From NCBI GenBank assembly GCA_022606425.2, contig JAHDVF020001353.1, forward strand, positions 124,001 through 188,000: a DNA stretch of 64,000 nt, given 5' to 3'. Numbering within the stretch: position 1 is the first letter of the stretch; each line of letters begins with the position of its first letter. Shown piece by piece: positions 10,730-21,126 of this stretch. Under the pieces are notes generated by a model. It did no database searches. It had not been told where the DNA came from and worked only from the letters and a program-made list of their open reading frames with translations. This stretch comes from Lepidostoma basale. Taxonomy: Eukaryota; Arthropoda; Insecta; Trichoptera; Lepidostomatidae. The translations under genes and the position numbers were made by a program.

Positions 10730-10935
10730 TACGGCGGGATATCGAGGGAGAGTATCGTAGCTTAAATGTGGTCTGGGTCCCCCTTGGTTGCAAATATACA
10801 TTTATTTATTTTTTGACGTAAGTCCCGTGAACGGGGGACGGGCCTAGGGAGTGGACGAATGAAACTAACGAAAGGCGCCGCTGCGCCTATAACAGCTTCG
10901 GGTAAGCGGAGGGAGCCCTCTATGGCTCGGCCATT
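10730..10935 (+). repeat. Dispersed repeat, inverse copy at 60800-60965
   Basis: Shared words with the reverse complement of 60800-60965 include GGCCTAGG, GGCGCCGCTGC and CCTATAACAG. The wording (GACGTAAGTCCCGTGAACGG, then GCGCCTATAACAGCTTCGGG) is like untranslated 3' regions of insect non-LTR elements. No coding frame is visible. Confidence 0.55.
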
Positions 10936-11585
10936 ATATATGTCTTTAGTTCCTTACTACTGAATTGTACATAATATTATGTTGAACTATGACAATCTGT
11001 CTGAGCTGCAAATTTAGTTTAAGACCATTATTTTATTGTAAATGAAGTCAGTCGCAAAATGGGAGGTAAATATAATTTTTACTACTGGCATGCTACATGC
11101 CCTTAGACTCATAAAATCTTACATCAGTAATGAATAATTGTAGTATGTACACACTTGTACGAGTAGTTACTGACGTTCATTGCTGAATTACGAAAGCAAA
11201 TATATTCAATGTATTAATTCTTGATTCAATCATCCGGATTATCTCTGCTCCCGGGTAAAATCTAATTCTAATATTCCCGTCAGTCGCTAGGCGTCACAGG
11301 ACCGGTTCAACCATCAGTTCAAAGGGATCAGAACGCCAAAAACACATTCAAAAAATTATTATTGCTACACTTTGAGTTTTATAAGTTAAACGGTTCGAGA
11401 CTACTTACGATTTACTTTAAAATTTACTTTAATATCTAGTTTAAATTTTTTTATCAAAATACTTTTAATACAAAATAAAAAGCTATAAAAGTGGCCTCCT
11501 TAACCTCTTAAATAGTAGTTAATGATATTTTGAAATGTCGTTTGTTGAGTTGGTAAAACATGTATTATATTAATTAATTATTTGT
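10936..11585. other. No gene recognised
   Basis: AT-rich. No supported gene, no match to other parts of the window that I noticed. Confidence 0.4.
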
Positions 11586-11589
11586 AGAT

Positions 11590-11870
11590 CTGTAAAAAGC
11601 GTTTGACCGAGTTGACATAGAAAAGCAATGGAAGATCTTGGCCGAGTATGGAGTAAGCACAAACCTGATACGAGCGGTTGATTCTCTTTATGAAGGACGC
11701 ACCGCATGTGTCAGAGTAAATGGGGCTTTCACTTCATGGTTTGATATCACAAAAGGTGTCAAACAGGGTTGTGTAATGTCCCCGTGGTTGTTTAATTTAT
11801 ACATGGACAAGTGTATGAAAGAATTAGATGGCATGAACGCTGATGCGAAAATGAACGATATCTCCATCAG
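11590..11870 (+). mobile_element. LINE family 1 RT palm fragment
   Basis: The frame reads KAFDRVDIEKQWKILAEYGV, SLYEGRTACVRVNG, then GVKQGCVMSPWLFNLYMDKC. These are the conserved RT blocks before the YADD catalytic box (FDRVD; GVxQGCxxSPxLF). The YADD box itself is missing, because the sequence changes at about 11860 into a PLE-like segment. The same blocks with the YADD region are at 62500-62740. Confidence 0.85.
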
Positions 11871-12005
11871 CTACATATCAACCGGTTTCGCTACCGCCGG
11901 AGCTTCAACAGGGTTACAAAAACAAATTGCTTTGTAATCCCAACGAAACTCCTACGGGAGCGAAACCAGTTGGTTCGATAAAACAAAATATAGTGGTTTA
12001 AAAAC
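11871..12005. repeat. PLE-like terminal segment with GAAACC motifs
   Basis: Contains CAACCGGTTTCGCTACCGCC and, inverted, GGGAGCGAAACCAGTTGG. These look like the GAA plus ACCGGT part of a hammerhead-like motif with stem II CUCC/GGAG, but no CUGANGA core is present. Confidence 0.4.
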
Positions 12006-12136
12006 AAAGTACACCAGTGTTATAACTTTTTTTATATAATCATTATTTACACTTTGATTTCTCAGTCAGTCCATGATATTTTCTAGATTTATCCATAAAG
12101 TTTTTTTATTGCAGCTTAACATTAGTTTAACATTTT

Positions 12137-12480
12137 TCTTGTGAGCCTATACAAAAAATGGATGGGTGCCGAAAGTTAGGTGTACGGCTCTGTTCGAGCG
12201 TGAATAATTCCCTTACCTCCCGAAAATCTTCCGTATACACATTGCCGTCGGATTCATATAATGCGAAGGCATCGGGAATACTGAGTTTATCTAATAATCC
12301 ATTATTCTGCTTATCGGCTTTATTGTATTATCTTTCGCCTGGGTATCTTCGTATTGGCAAGTGCTACTATATTGCTTTACTCGCTGCCTGTGAAGGCAAT
12401 ATTAATAAGCTTGTTTCCAGTGGGATATTCACTTTATCATACATAGATTTAGAGTTATTTTTATAAGTATGTGACTAATA
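12137..12480 (-). pseudogene. Unrecognised coding relic
   Basis: The minus strand has a protein-like open stretch ending at about 12140: LLDKLSIPDAFALYESDGNV, YTEDFREVRELFTLEQSRTP, then NFRHPSIFC and a stop at about 12138. Further upstream the same frame contains stops. The composition looks like real, decayed protein rather than a chance frame. The plus strand also has a 102-codon frame (12158-12466) that I judge a shadow. I do not recognise the family; an unidentified transposon protein is my guess. Confidence 0.3.
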
Positions 12481-12504
12481 TTTTAGAGAATATCTATATT
12501 ATTA

Positions 12505-12790
12505 TTTGTTCATGATTAATACGAATGAAAACGTCAGTTTTCTCGAAGTTTAATTTTATTTTATGGGAATGCATGTTTCGCCCTTCTAAGGCATTATCAA
12601 ATGTCAAATTATCAAATGCTTTAGAAGGGCGAAACATGTCATTCCCATAAAATATAATAAAACTTCTAGAAAACTGAAGTGCTCATTCAATCAAATTATC
12701 AAATGCCTTAGAAGGGCGAAACATGTCATTCCCATAAAATATCATAATACTTCTAGAAAACTGACGTTTTCATTCGTATTAATTATTTAA
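12505..12790. repeat. PLE family D, multi-arm hairpin
   Basis: Three arms of the family D unit (ACGAATGAAAACGTC, TTCTAGAAG, ATGGGAATGACATGTTTCGC) lie in alternating orientation, so the block can fold in two ways. The centre carries the GAAACATGTC signature. The second and third arms have the core flipped to ATCAAATGC, as if recombination had crossed the centre of a palindrome. Confidence 0.75.
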
Positions 12791-12894
12791 TGTGGTGTTT
12801 TACATCATTGTTCAAAAAACAATAAATTAGTTCATAATTATTTTATTCGCAAAGCATTCACTTCTTATATTTTATACGCTTTTTATACACTGGA

Positions 12895-13110
12895 TAAGTG
12901 GATGGCATAAATATCAGTGCGAAAGAAAACGTTATGAACAAAATAATAAAAGGATCATTAAGATGATTTGGACACATTGAAAGTAAGAATGAAGAAAGAA
13001 TAGTTAAAAAAATGATTTGATAACGATGTAAATGGAACTAGAAATATAGGAAGACCGATGAAAAGGTGACACTATCAAATAAATCAAATATAGAATATCA
13101 AATATTGAAT
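12895..13110 (+). mobile_element. LINE family 1 fragment
   Basis: Words such as AAGGATCATTAAGATG and TTTGGACACATTGAAAG match the GSLRWFGHMER region of family 1. Many substitutions, several stops, no intact end. Confidence 0.65.
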
Positions 13111-13446
13111 GTTGTAGAAAGTATCAACTCAATTTGCGACCTATTGTAATAATTTTGCGATACATCAATACACTTTCGCTTTATATAATACGTAACATAG
13201 GTAATTTTCCGTTGAAGGTACCGTTAGAACCGAAAGTTTTTCTAATGGTTTTCTTTTTGAAGTAATATTAGATTGGATCGGTATAAATTATACAAGTTTT
13301 ATATTAAAATGTTAAGAAATGCATTAAATGAGATCCTTATCATTTAAGAATCCCGATAAAATTGGGATTTAACAAAAAAAAACATTTATCCGAAACTCCT
13401 TGGTTTATCTATTACGTAATATATAATATTTAACGAATGTTTAACG
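13111..13446. other. No gene recognised
   Basis: AT-rich; the last 60 bases may be a decayed extra unit of the following tandem repeat. Confidence 0.35.
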
Positions 13447-13755
13447 GATATTCATCAAATACTTTATGTAAAATTTAATTCATATCCTTTTACGTCTAGG
13501 GACTTCCACGAATTACCGTTTGTTATGATTGCCAAAGCATTCTCACGAATGTTCAAAGGATAATCATCAAATTCTTTACGTAATATTTTATTCACGTACC
13601 CCCCTATTACGGAGAGAGGCTTCCACGAATTTTTTATGATTGCTAAGGCATTATCGCAAATTTTCAACGGATAATCGTCAAATACTCAATGTTATATTTA
13701 ATTCACGTATCCCCTTATCATAACGAAAGACTTCTATGGATTCCTGTTTGATTAA
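13447..13755 (-). repeat. Tandem repeat, about 111-bp unit, nearly three copies
   Basis: Units start at about 13447, 13559 and 13669 with GGATAWTCRTCAAATWCT. Each contains TTATGATTGC and GACTTCCACGAATT-like words. The unit is a multiple of three, so two units read through on the minus strand as a 37-residue protein repeat (DDYPLNIRENALAIITN, then SWKSLDVKGYELN). The third unit is frame-broken. Minisatellite or relic of a repetitive protein; I cannot tell which. Confidence 0.65.
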
Positions 13756-14220
13756 TTAATAATGTAAAATTTGATCGATGTTGAATTCAGGCAAATTGAT
13801 TATAGATAGAACGTAATATGTAGTAATGACGATGCTTTTGGAAATAAATACGTAAACAATACCAATAATGACATCCTCCTTGATATTATGATTAGATAAA
13901 ATGTGTTATAATTATTATGTTTCTATTATTTTTATGAGTCCATATAAACATAAGTTATTTTTTTTGTTTTCAATATTTGATTTTCAGAAAGATTGAAGTG
14001 AAATTTTATGATAATATGTAGATAGTCACGTGTCATTTTCTTAGGATATCATAAAGATTTTAGAAAACACATTTTTCTTTCATAATAAAGTTAGTTTATT
14101 TCTATAAATGATTAATTATTTCGATTCGATTACACCAGTTCTAACATATTATTATTATTACAATTATTATTTTTATTATTATTTTGTTGAATTGCTCTTT
14201 ACATCGTGACAGCATGAGCC
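13756..14220. other. No gene recognised
   Basis: AT-rich. The end (14175-14220) has a GAGCCAAATCGATGTAAAGG phrase that also occurs in part at 42530-42545. Confidence 0.35.
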
Positions 14221-14224
14221 AAAT

Positions 14225-14465
14225 CGATGTAAAGGGTATTATAGCTACCATAGTCTGCAACATTAGCGTGAATGGTGAAAATTTGGAGCAAGTAGATGAG
14301 TTCGTGTATTTTGGTAGTATGTTTACAAGAAATGGGCGAGTGGAGAGGGATATTGAAAGAAGGGTTGAGGCAGGCAACAAAGTGAATGGTGCACTTAAAG
14401 TTGTCATCGCAAACAAAAACCTATCCAAAAAAGCTAGAATGGCATTGCACAATGGTGTTTTATAA
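14225..14465 (+). mobile_element. LINE family 1 fragment (open frame)
   Basis: Encodes TVCNISVNGENLEQVDEFVY, then FGSMFTRNGRVE and NKVNGALKVVIANKNLSKKA, ending at MALHNGVL and a stop where the element is cut. Close to 62856-63060, sharing most codons, so a relatively recent copy. Confidence 0.8.
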
Positions 14466-14859
14466 GCAAAAGTTGGAAAAAATTTATTATAAGTAAAAGT
14501 TAGAATCCAATATTAATGAATGCGCGGTAAACGTATATTTAATTCAATTCCAGCTTGAAAAAAGAAAAAATAATTAACAGCTGATAAAATAATGCCTAAA
14601 TTATAAAATACAATGTTTTGTATTGCCAGATAAAGTAAATATTGTGGTTTTATGATTTTAAATAACAACAAGTGGTTTTCATGAAATTACGTGATTTTTT
14701 TGTAATTATGTTATTCAATTTAAATCGGCGAGTCTAGACAACATCGAGCCCAGATGATTGATTTTTATCTTTAAAAATTAAATTATTTTGTTGAGTTTAA
14801 GTGGAATTAACGCAAAGTCTTATAATTTCTATATTATATAATATTTATTTTTAAATAGC
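14466..14859. other. No gene recognised
   Basis: AT-rich sequence with nothing I can support. Confidence 0.4.
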
Positions 14860-15120
14860 CCATTGTTTTGGGCGAAACACTATTATACTTCAACATTATT
14901 AACTATTAAAACATAAAGCGCTGTTTATGGTACCACAATTTTTTTCTGTTTCATCAACCGACCTATTATCAGGCGTTACAATAATTATTTCAACTGTTAA
15001 AATTAAAGATGACTTAAATCTTGTTTCGAAAAATAACGAAAACTAATATTTACAGTTGAAATTAATTATTGTTACACCTGATGATGTTAACATCGGTTGA
15101 CGAAACAGCTGTCGCTCAAA
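14860..15120. repeat. PLE family F inverted pair
   Basis: Two inverted F segments (TTTCATCAACCGACCTATTATC near 14945 in part, and GGTTGACGAAACAGCTGTC near 15095) flank about 120 bases of spacer that is itself inversely repeated (AACTGTTAAAAT / TACAGTTGAAAT). Confidence 0.65.
15074..15117 (+). ncRNA. Hammerhead-like motif, family F (core intact)
   Basis: Reads CUGAUGA (exact consensus core, 15078-15084), one extra U, stem II GUUAAC/GUUGAC with loop AUCG (six pairs including one G-U), GAA (15102-15104), palindromic stem III ACAGCUGU (15105-15112), C (15113). Stem I has only one clear base pair, so this copy may have lost its substrate arm. Confidence 0.6.
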
Positions 15121-15129
15121 ATTAGAAAA

Positions 15130-15320
15130 TTACTACTGACAAATACTCTTGACTTTAGAAAGTATCTTGTCTTCCTAATGTCGAACCATCACTAATGCGT
15201 TCCTGGTATTATGTTGTATGTGTATAATATCTTACCTGTACTCAATAGATGCCTTAAACATTTATGCTGTTTGTAATGTCTTTTGAGTAAATAAACTGAT
15301 TTGATTTGATTTGATTTTTG
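15130..15320 (+). mobile_element. LINE 3' end, same family as 31910-32590
   Basis: Positions 15140-15215 repeat 32505-32590 almost word for word (CTTGTCTTCCTAATGTCGAA). It ends in repeats of TTTGA at 15297-15317, a typical LINE 3' tail. Confidence 0.7.
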
Positions 15321-15384
15321 TTTCATTTTCTATGGATCAATCAATAAATACTGTATTTTGTTTCTTAAGTCATAAGCAATTAAT

Positions 15385-15600
15385 TAATATGAATGAAAAC
15401 ATTTGTTTTCTGGGAGTTTTATTATATTTTAGATGGAATGACATATTTCGCCCTTCTAAGCCATTATCAAATGTTTTTTAAAAATAAAAATGCTTTGATA
15501 ATGCCTTAGAAGGGCGAAACATGTCATGCCATCTAAAATATAATAAAACATTTAGAAGCCAGACGTTTTCTTTTCCATTAATTATTTAATACGGAGTTTA
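15385..15600. repeat. PLE family D inverted pair (hairpin)
   Basis: Two family D units face each other around 15480. The right unit has UUGAUAA, U, stem II GCCUU/AGGGC, GAA, ACAUGU, C. The two arms stay complementary over roughly 90 bases. Confidence 0.75.
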
Positions 15601-16094
15601 ACATTATGTTCAAGAAAAAAAATAATAGGCAATTCTTTTTGCTTTTATATTATATTAAATAAATATTTTATGTGATTGCTGAAAAACCACACATCAGTAT
15701 TGATTTTATCATTTCAATAAATAGAGGGATGATGCTAGCCAGGAGGGTCAATATTGACAGAAATTTCTAGCGGTAAGACCCTTCAGTCTGTAATAGAATT
15801 AGGTTTACGGTCCGAACTGGATATTGTGTGTTTTATTTATCAGCAGCAACCAACCTCTAGCCCTTCGTTTGTATATCTTCCTCACACAATAACACACAAT
15901 AAATTATTATGACTTTATTACGTCATTGGAATACTATTCCAGGTATGACTTGTCATCGATTTTAAAAAAAAAATTATGAATTTATGTGTTTCTTCAATTA
16001 CAGTTTTCATCTAAGAGTATAATTCATCACTGACAAATTAATAATAAAATAAAATCCTTTCTAAAAATAAGTATTTTTAACAAATATTCTACTG
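15601..16094. other. No gene recognised
   Basis: Nothing supported. A segment at 15730-15900 has a more balanced composition but no readable protein. Confidence 0.35.
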
Positions 16095-16860
16095 TGATCA
16101 AAAAGTAAGGTGATTGTTTATAACTTTTAAAATCTGTATTTATTCTTCTAAATATATTTCAATGCCTTCAAAGTACTCCCCTCCCGATACAGTACACTTA
16201 TGTTAACGATTTTCCAATCCTCGAAATAATTGTGACAGTAGATTTACGTGATGGCCTTTAAAGCGCGTAGAGATTCGATTTTTATCTCTTCAATCGTATC
16301 AAAACGGTGATCCCGGAGCGGTATGGAAAGCCAAAAGTCAAATGGTGCTAAATCAGGCGAATACGATGGTTGTGAAATGATATGAGTTGAATTTTTGGCA
16401 TTTGAAAATTGTTCCACAGACTTCAATGCGACGCTGTTTTTTTTTTTAAAATAGTATTTTTGGCACTAAATAATATTTCAATCTTTTCTGGCACAAAACA
16501 TATTTTAAAATGGTCTGGACTGATCCAAATGAAATTTTAACAGTATCAGCCAGTTTTCTAATTATCAATCAACGATTTTTTAATACCAAATCTTTGATTT
16601 TCTTGACGTGTTGTTTATCAATGTCGTCCAGGGTTATTTTTGGTTTCAACGCCTTTTCTGCCTTCTTTGAAATGTTTTACCACACTTTTTGTGACATAAT
16701 CTGGTCACCAAAGACCTTCTGCAACATTTTCAACGTTTCTGCAGCAGAAATTTGTGAAAATCGCAAAAGTATCTTTATGTTGGAAAAATTATTGGAAAAT
16801 ATTGGGAAAATGCAGATATTGATTGAAATTTGACACAGATATCAGTGACAGTACTACCAA
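16095..16860 (-). pseudogene. Mariner transposase relic, internally deleted
   Basis: Left end GATCAAAAAGTAAGGTGATT resembles a mariner terminal repeat. Minus-strand reading from about 16830 gives TETLKMLQKVFGDQIMSQKV, then KKIKDLVLKNR and ADTVKISFGSVQTILK (the paired helix-turn-helix region), with stops and a frameshift. The middle with the first two catalytic aspartates is deleted. The end reads SYSPDLAPFDFW and RFDTIEEIKIESLRALKAIT. No right terminal repeat was found. Different lineage from the 55-kb mariner. Confidence 0.75.
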
Positions 16861-17199
16861 CCAAAAAAAGATATTTGCCAGAATCGAAAAGCTGTAAATG
16901 TAGATGATCACAGTAGTATATGGTTTCATTGACGGAATCCATTAGCTCGGGGCTCTTTAGGTAGTTAGGCTTTTATTTAGTGGGGAAAATCGATTTTCCC
17001 TTCTTGAAAGTCTTAATAAGAACATTAACCGACAACAATTCACAAAATTCGGTGGTAAATTTACAAAAAATTGTGTTTAATTTTGTACTTCTAAATGTTG
17101 CGTTCAGCAATCAGAATTGTACCTACCCATGGCTGTGTTGGATCTTTCTCATAAAACGAGTGGTGAAGGTAAATCTGTCATACAAAAATCTTATAGGGA
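16861..17199. other. No gene recognised
   Basis: A chance-looking 125-codon frame crosses this interval, but only its end (from 17205) is LINE protein. Confidence 0.35.
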
Positions 17200-17520
17200 A
17201 AAGCCGGGATGGAGTTTTAGTACCAACGGTGATATATGGAAGTGAAGCATGGAACTGGAAGAAGAAGGATGAGAGCAGAATGAATATGGTAGAGATGAGA
17301 TCCCGTAGACGTTCGTTTGTTAAACGATGTACGACAGAATTGCAAATACTGATATAAGGAAAGAATGTAGAGCAGAAGAAATAATTGTGAACAAACTTAT
17401 GAAAGGATCACTGCGTTGGTTTGGACATATGGAACACATGGATGAAGGAAAAATGGTTAATAAAGAGTATGGAGGAAAACTTGGCATGACCAAATTAATA
17501 AAATTTTAAAATAATCAAAT
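17200..17520 (+). mobile_element. LINE family 1 fragment (frameshifted)
   Basis: Reads DGVLVPTVIYGSEAWNWKKK, DESRMNMVEMRSRRRSF, then in another frame MYDRIANTDIRKECRAEEII and GSLRWFGHMEHM. One frameshift near 17325. The 3' tail is missing. Confidence 0.8.
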
Positions 17521-17529
17521 GATTTTACT

Positions 17530-17690
17530 GAAATCTCTTGATGGAAGTTCATTTTAAATAATAATTAAATAAAACGATTATTTTAACTACTTCCACTTTT
17601 GTCTTTATTTCGACAGTGACCGGTTTCGCCAGGTTCGCTGGCATCGACAGACTGTGACGAGCTTTTTCGAAGAAACGGCTTGATGCTTCG
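17530..17690. repeat. PLE family A copy
   Basis: Starts with the shared boundary GGAAGTTCATTTTAAATAAT, then AAAACGATTATTTTAACTAC and CCACTTTTGTCTTTATTTCG, which recur at 27490, 29400 and 58760. It contains the family A hammerhead-like motif. Confidence 0.7.
17614..17654 (-). ncRNA. Hammerhead-like motif, family A (A6 changed to U)
   Basis: On the minus strand: stem I CAGU pairs with ACUG; core CUGUCGA (consensus CUGANGA, so A6 is U); extra U; stem II GCCAG/CUGGC with loop CGAAC; GAA; palindromic stem III ACCGGU; C. The inverted copy near 58830-58850 reads CUGUUGA with the same U6, so the change belongs to the family rather than this copy. Confidence 0.6.
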
Positions 17691-17699
17691 TTTGTTTGT

Positions 17700-18220
17700 T
17701 TGCGTAGGGAATAGTGCACATTCAATTTTCTTTCTAAAAACTGTCATAAAAAATATAATATCATGTCATGTCAAGAGTAAAACTGTGATATAAAAAATAA
17801 TATAATAAAATCTTAAAGAGAATGGTATACATTCAATTTTCTTCCTAAAAGTTAATTTGTTTATATTTTATCACAACTTGCACGTATATCAACTTAGTAA
17901 ACAATCACCAAATTAGGCTGTCATAACTCATTCGCCAACAAACTTTGTAAACTAATAAAGCAAACATGGCGTTCAAGTCAACTTATTAACAAAAAATAAT
18001 ATTCGCGCCTAACTCTTAGTTCCTTTGTATAATCTAGCGGGAAAAATTACTTTTCTCAAATTCCAAGTCCCGTTTATCACGTAAGAAGTTGTATACAACG
18101 TTTAATGAATTCTTTGCGCGGGAAATATAACTCATAGCGCCTAACTAGCAGCCCCTTCTTGCTCTCTTATAAATCTAACCTTTCCTACTCGCCTTCTCAC
18201 TCACACCCGAAACCAGCTAG
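17700..18220. other. No gene recognised; possible LTR-like leader
   Basis: Contains a TATA-like CTCTTATAAATC at about 18165. It directly precedes the tandem duplication and could be part of the same unit. No coding frame. Confidence 0.25.
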
Positions 18221-18665
18221 CACAGCAGACGAAAAGCTTCTAATCCAACATCGGATAAGATCAATTTTCCTTGGCTAAGATTTATAACATACAATACAGC
18301 GAACAGTCTTCCAGCAAACTCAGATTGTTCATACAATGTTCAACTGTTTGTAATTAAAAGTGAATTTATTATATTTAAACTTCTTCTGTTTGCGCTATGC
18401 TTCAATTTATTATTTTTGAGCGTTTTATAATCTAGAATAATCGACCAAAGTAGACGAAAATCCATCAATTCAACATCGGATAAGATCCTTGGTTAAGATT
18501 TATAGCATACAATACAGCGAATAGTCTTCAGGCAAACTCAGATTTTTAATACAAAATATTTTTAATGTATTCAAATGTAATTAAGGTTTAATTTATTATT
18601 GTATATTTTAACTTCTTCTTTTCGCGTCATGCTTCAATTATTTTTCAGCATTTTATAATCTATTA
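18221..18665 (+). repeat. Tandem duplication, about 226-bp period
   Basis: ACATCGGATAAGATC at 18249 recurs at 18475. Later landmarks recur at the same spacing: CATACAATACAGCGAA, AGCAAACTCAGAT-like, AACTTCTTCT and TTTTATAATCTA. The second copy has small deletions. No protein is encoded. Confidence 0.7.
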
Positions 18666-20360
18666 GACCGAGCACTTATGAACCAACTATAATTTCTAAC
18701 CTCAACGAAACATTTTGCACCACTGCGACACCTTTATAAATTATGTAAGTAAGTACCCATTTTAGTACTTATTTTGTAATGAGTTTAAGAAAGTTTTAGA
18801 ACACACGAGCTTTCAGGAGTTACAAAAGTGTTTGTAAAGTGCTTTTTAAGCTTTGAGCGAACCGTAAAAGCCAGTCAAAGGTGGAAGCGTACTTACAATG
18901 AAAAAAGTCATTTTCTTTACGAACGATTTTGATTCGCAGAAAAAAATCCAAATATATATTTTGATCTTATAATAAATCTGGTGTCAGATTATTTCTGATA
19001 TTGAAAAAAAGATAACTGATGTTTTTATAAATATTTAAATACAAAATATGGAATTTAACATCATTGTTCCAGTAACAAAAATATATGATTTAAATCAATT
19101 AAAAATGACATGGGGTTTTAGATGCATTAATTTTTTTTTATAAGAAGAATTCACGAAGGGTTGTGACGTTTGACAGACACTTAAGAGAGGACTGAAATAT
19201 TTCTTAGGGGACAAAGGCAAAGGAGGAATCCCTTAGGCAAATATTTTAATAATAATAATCCTCACTAGACAGGCAGCTAGTTAAATATTTCATTCTCGCT
19301 TTAGGGTCCTTTAAAACAAAAAAATGCGCTAATCCCGTAAATTCCAGAATTCTTTGCATATTACAAACATACTTGTACCTAGGATCCACTCGCGTGAACA
19401 AATAATGTATCGTAAAACATACAACAAACAATGCTTTTTTGTTCGAATTTCATCTGATTTTTTAAATAGGAATGGAACAAATGAACGTATTACAATATTA
19501 ACGAATGTTTTAAACTTTTGTTCCTCTTTTAAACAATGGGTATTTTACAATTAAAATAAAAGGAGTTAAATTCCCAAATGTATTTTTTTAAATATAAATT
19601 CAGAATTTCATCCTTGCTATTGCGTGAATAAATCTTCCTAATTTGTTATTTCTGCAATTAACTCAAAGTCATTAATATTTATCGACAGTAGAATTTGGTT
19701 CAGTAGGAAATATTAGCTTTAGCTAAATGTAAGTTCAGTTTAAGGAAACAAGGAACCTTATGGTAGTTAATTTCCTCCGCGTTTGTTATTAAATTTATTG
19801 ACTCTTTGAGTCTCATTAAATCGGAGACTGAACGGAGAATTTACCTTAGAGGAATTCCACTTCAAATCGACCTAATTTATTTTCTAGATTGATTTATCTT
19901 GGATATTGTCTTCTCGGGAGTACCAGCCCGGAAGCTATTACTCCCCCACGTGTTGGAAATTTCTTTCTTAGGTGTTGAGGTTGGATATTATTGGATGGTG
20001 AGAGAAGAGGTTTTTGAAGAAGTGTATAGGGATCGAGGGTGGCCTTGGGTAGGGGCCGATATCTTGGGTGGGAACTGAGGGACGGTGACACGGCGATGCA
20101 TATACGAGTACAAGTACATATACGAGTAAATCGAAATTTTTTAAACCATCTCACATTTCGACGTGAGCGTAAAGTACTTAAACAAAGGCTAATACGCCAT
20201 TTTTTTCTGACTAGTTTTAAAAGACAGCTGCCTTCGGACCCCATTTATATCGGTTTTTGAATTTGATTTCATGTAAAAATAAAACGTACATATAAACAAA
20301 TGTTTCAAAATGATTGGTAAACAAAACAGAATATTAGAAAGGAATCAACTTAATTTATAA
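18666..20360. other. No gene recognised
   Basis: Mostly AT-rich. Positions 19890-20260 have longer open frames on both strands and a higher GC content, but their translations show no motif I know. I treat them as chance frames. Confidence 0.35.
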
Positions 20361-20549
20361 TATAAACACGATTGTTTAGTGGTTTTACTTGGATTTAATT
20401 TATATAAACTGTGACAAATTCGTTTCGCCTTGCGAGGGCATTCTCAAACTGTGTGATAATGCCCTCGCGTGGCGAAAAAAAAATGGCACAATTTTTATAA
20501 TTTATATAAATTAAATCCAAGTAAAACGACTACACAGTCGTGTTTTCTT
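20361..20549. repeat. PLE-type inverted pair, D-like subfamily
   Basis: Arms ACACGACTGTGTAGTCG-like and ACTTGGATTTAATTTATATA are inversely repeated around 20455. Inside, UUGAGAAUGCCCUC (minus) and GUGAUAAUGCCCUC (plus) precede GGCGAAA, the same layout as family D with a different stem II. Confidence 0.65.
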
Positions 20550-20853
20550 TTATAAATTAACAATGGAGTTTTACAAAAATAATACCTTAATCATCTACAA
20601 TCAAATAGGAATCGACTTCTTAGAAAATTTTGAATTCCAATCGTTTGTGATGAAGTAGTAAATTAGATCTACTTAAATATTTAAGAGGCCGACCTCACTT
20701 ATAGTGGAAAATGGCAAAGAGAAAAAGGAAAACTATAGTTGCTTCTCTTTGTTATTAAGTTAACTGCTAAAACTACAGGTGCTTCTCTTTGTTATTTAGT
20801 GTACTATTTTTAACACGATAGAACAGAACCATCTGAAAAATTAATTGAATTAT

Positions 20854-21126
20854 AATTAATACGAATGAAAACGTCAGTTTTCATTCGTATTAAACATGAA
20901 TTATTTATTGTTTCTTGAACAATGATGTAAAACTCCATATTAAATAATTAATACGAATGAAAACGTCAGTTTTCTAGAAGTTTTATTATATTTTATGGGA
21001 ATAACATGTTTCATTCTTCTAAGGCATTATCAAACATTTGATAATGCCTTAGAAGGGCGAAATATGTCATTCCTATAAAATATAATAAAACTTCTAGAAA
21101 ACTGACGTTTTCATTCGTATTAATTA
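20854..21126. repeat. PLE family D: collapsed mini-hairpin plus full hairpin
   Basis: Positions 20857-20894 are a palindrome made only of the two outer ends (ACGAATGAAAAC around GTCA). Positions 20943-21126 are a full inverted pair with near-perfect arms. A further half unit is at 21409-21535. Confidence 0.8.
21038..21068 (+). ncRNA. Hammerhead-like motif, family D (U3-A8 core)
   Basis: Reads UUGAUAA where CUGANGA is expected, then one extra U, stem II GCCUU/AGGGC with loop AGA, GAA, stem III AUAUGU (ACAUGU in sister copies), C. Positions 3 and 8, which pair as C-G in active hammerheads, are U and A here and in sister copies near 12600 and 15500. Confidence 0.5.

Noticed and set aside
12505..12790. 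CRISPR-like spaced repeats
   Set aside because: The repeated words are inverted arms of a PLE family, not direct repeats with unique spacers, and the genome is eukaryotic.
19894..20260. 116-codon minus frame and 73-codon plus frame
   Set aside because: No recognisable motif, overlapping each other, and no splice or promoter context.
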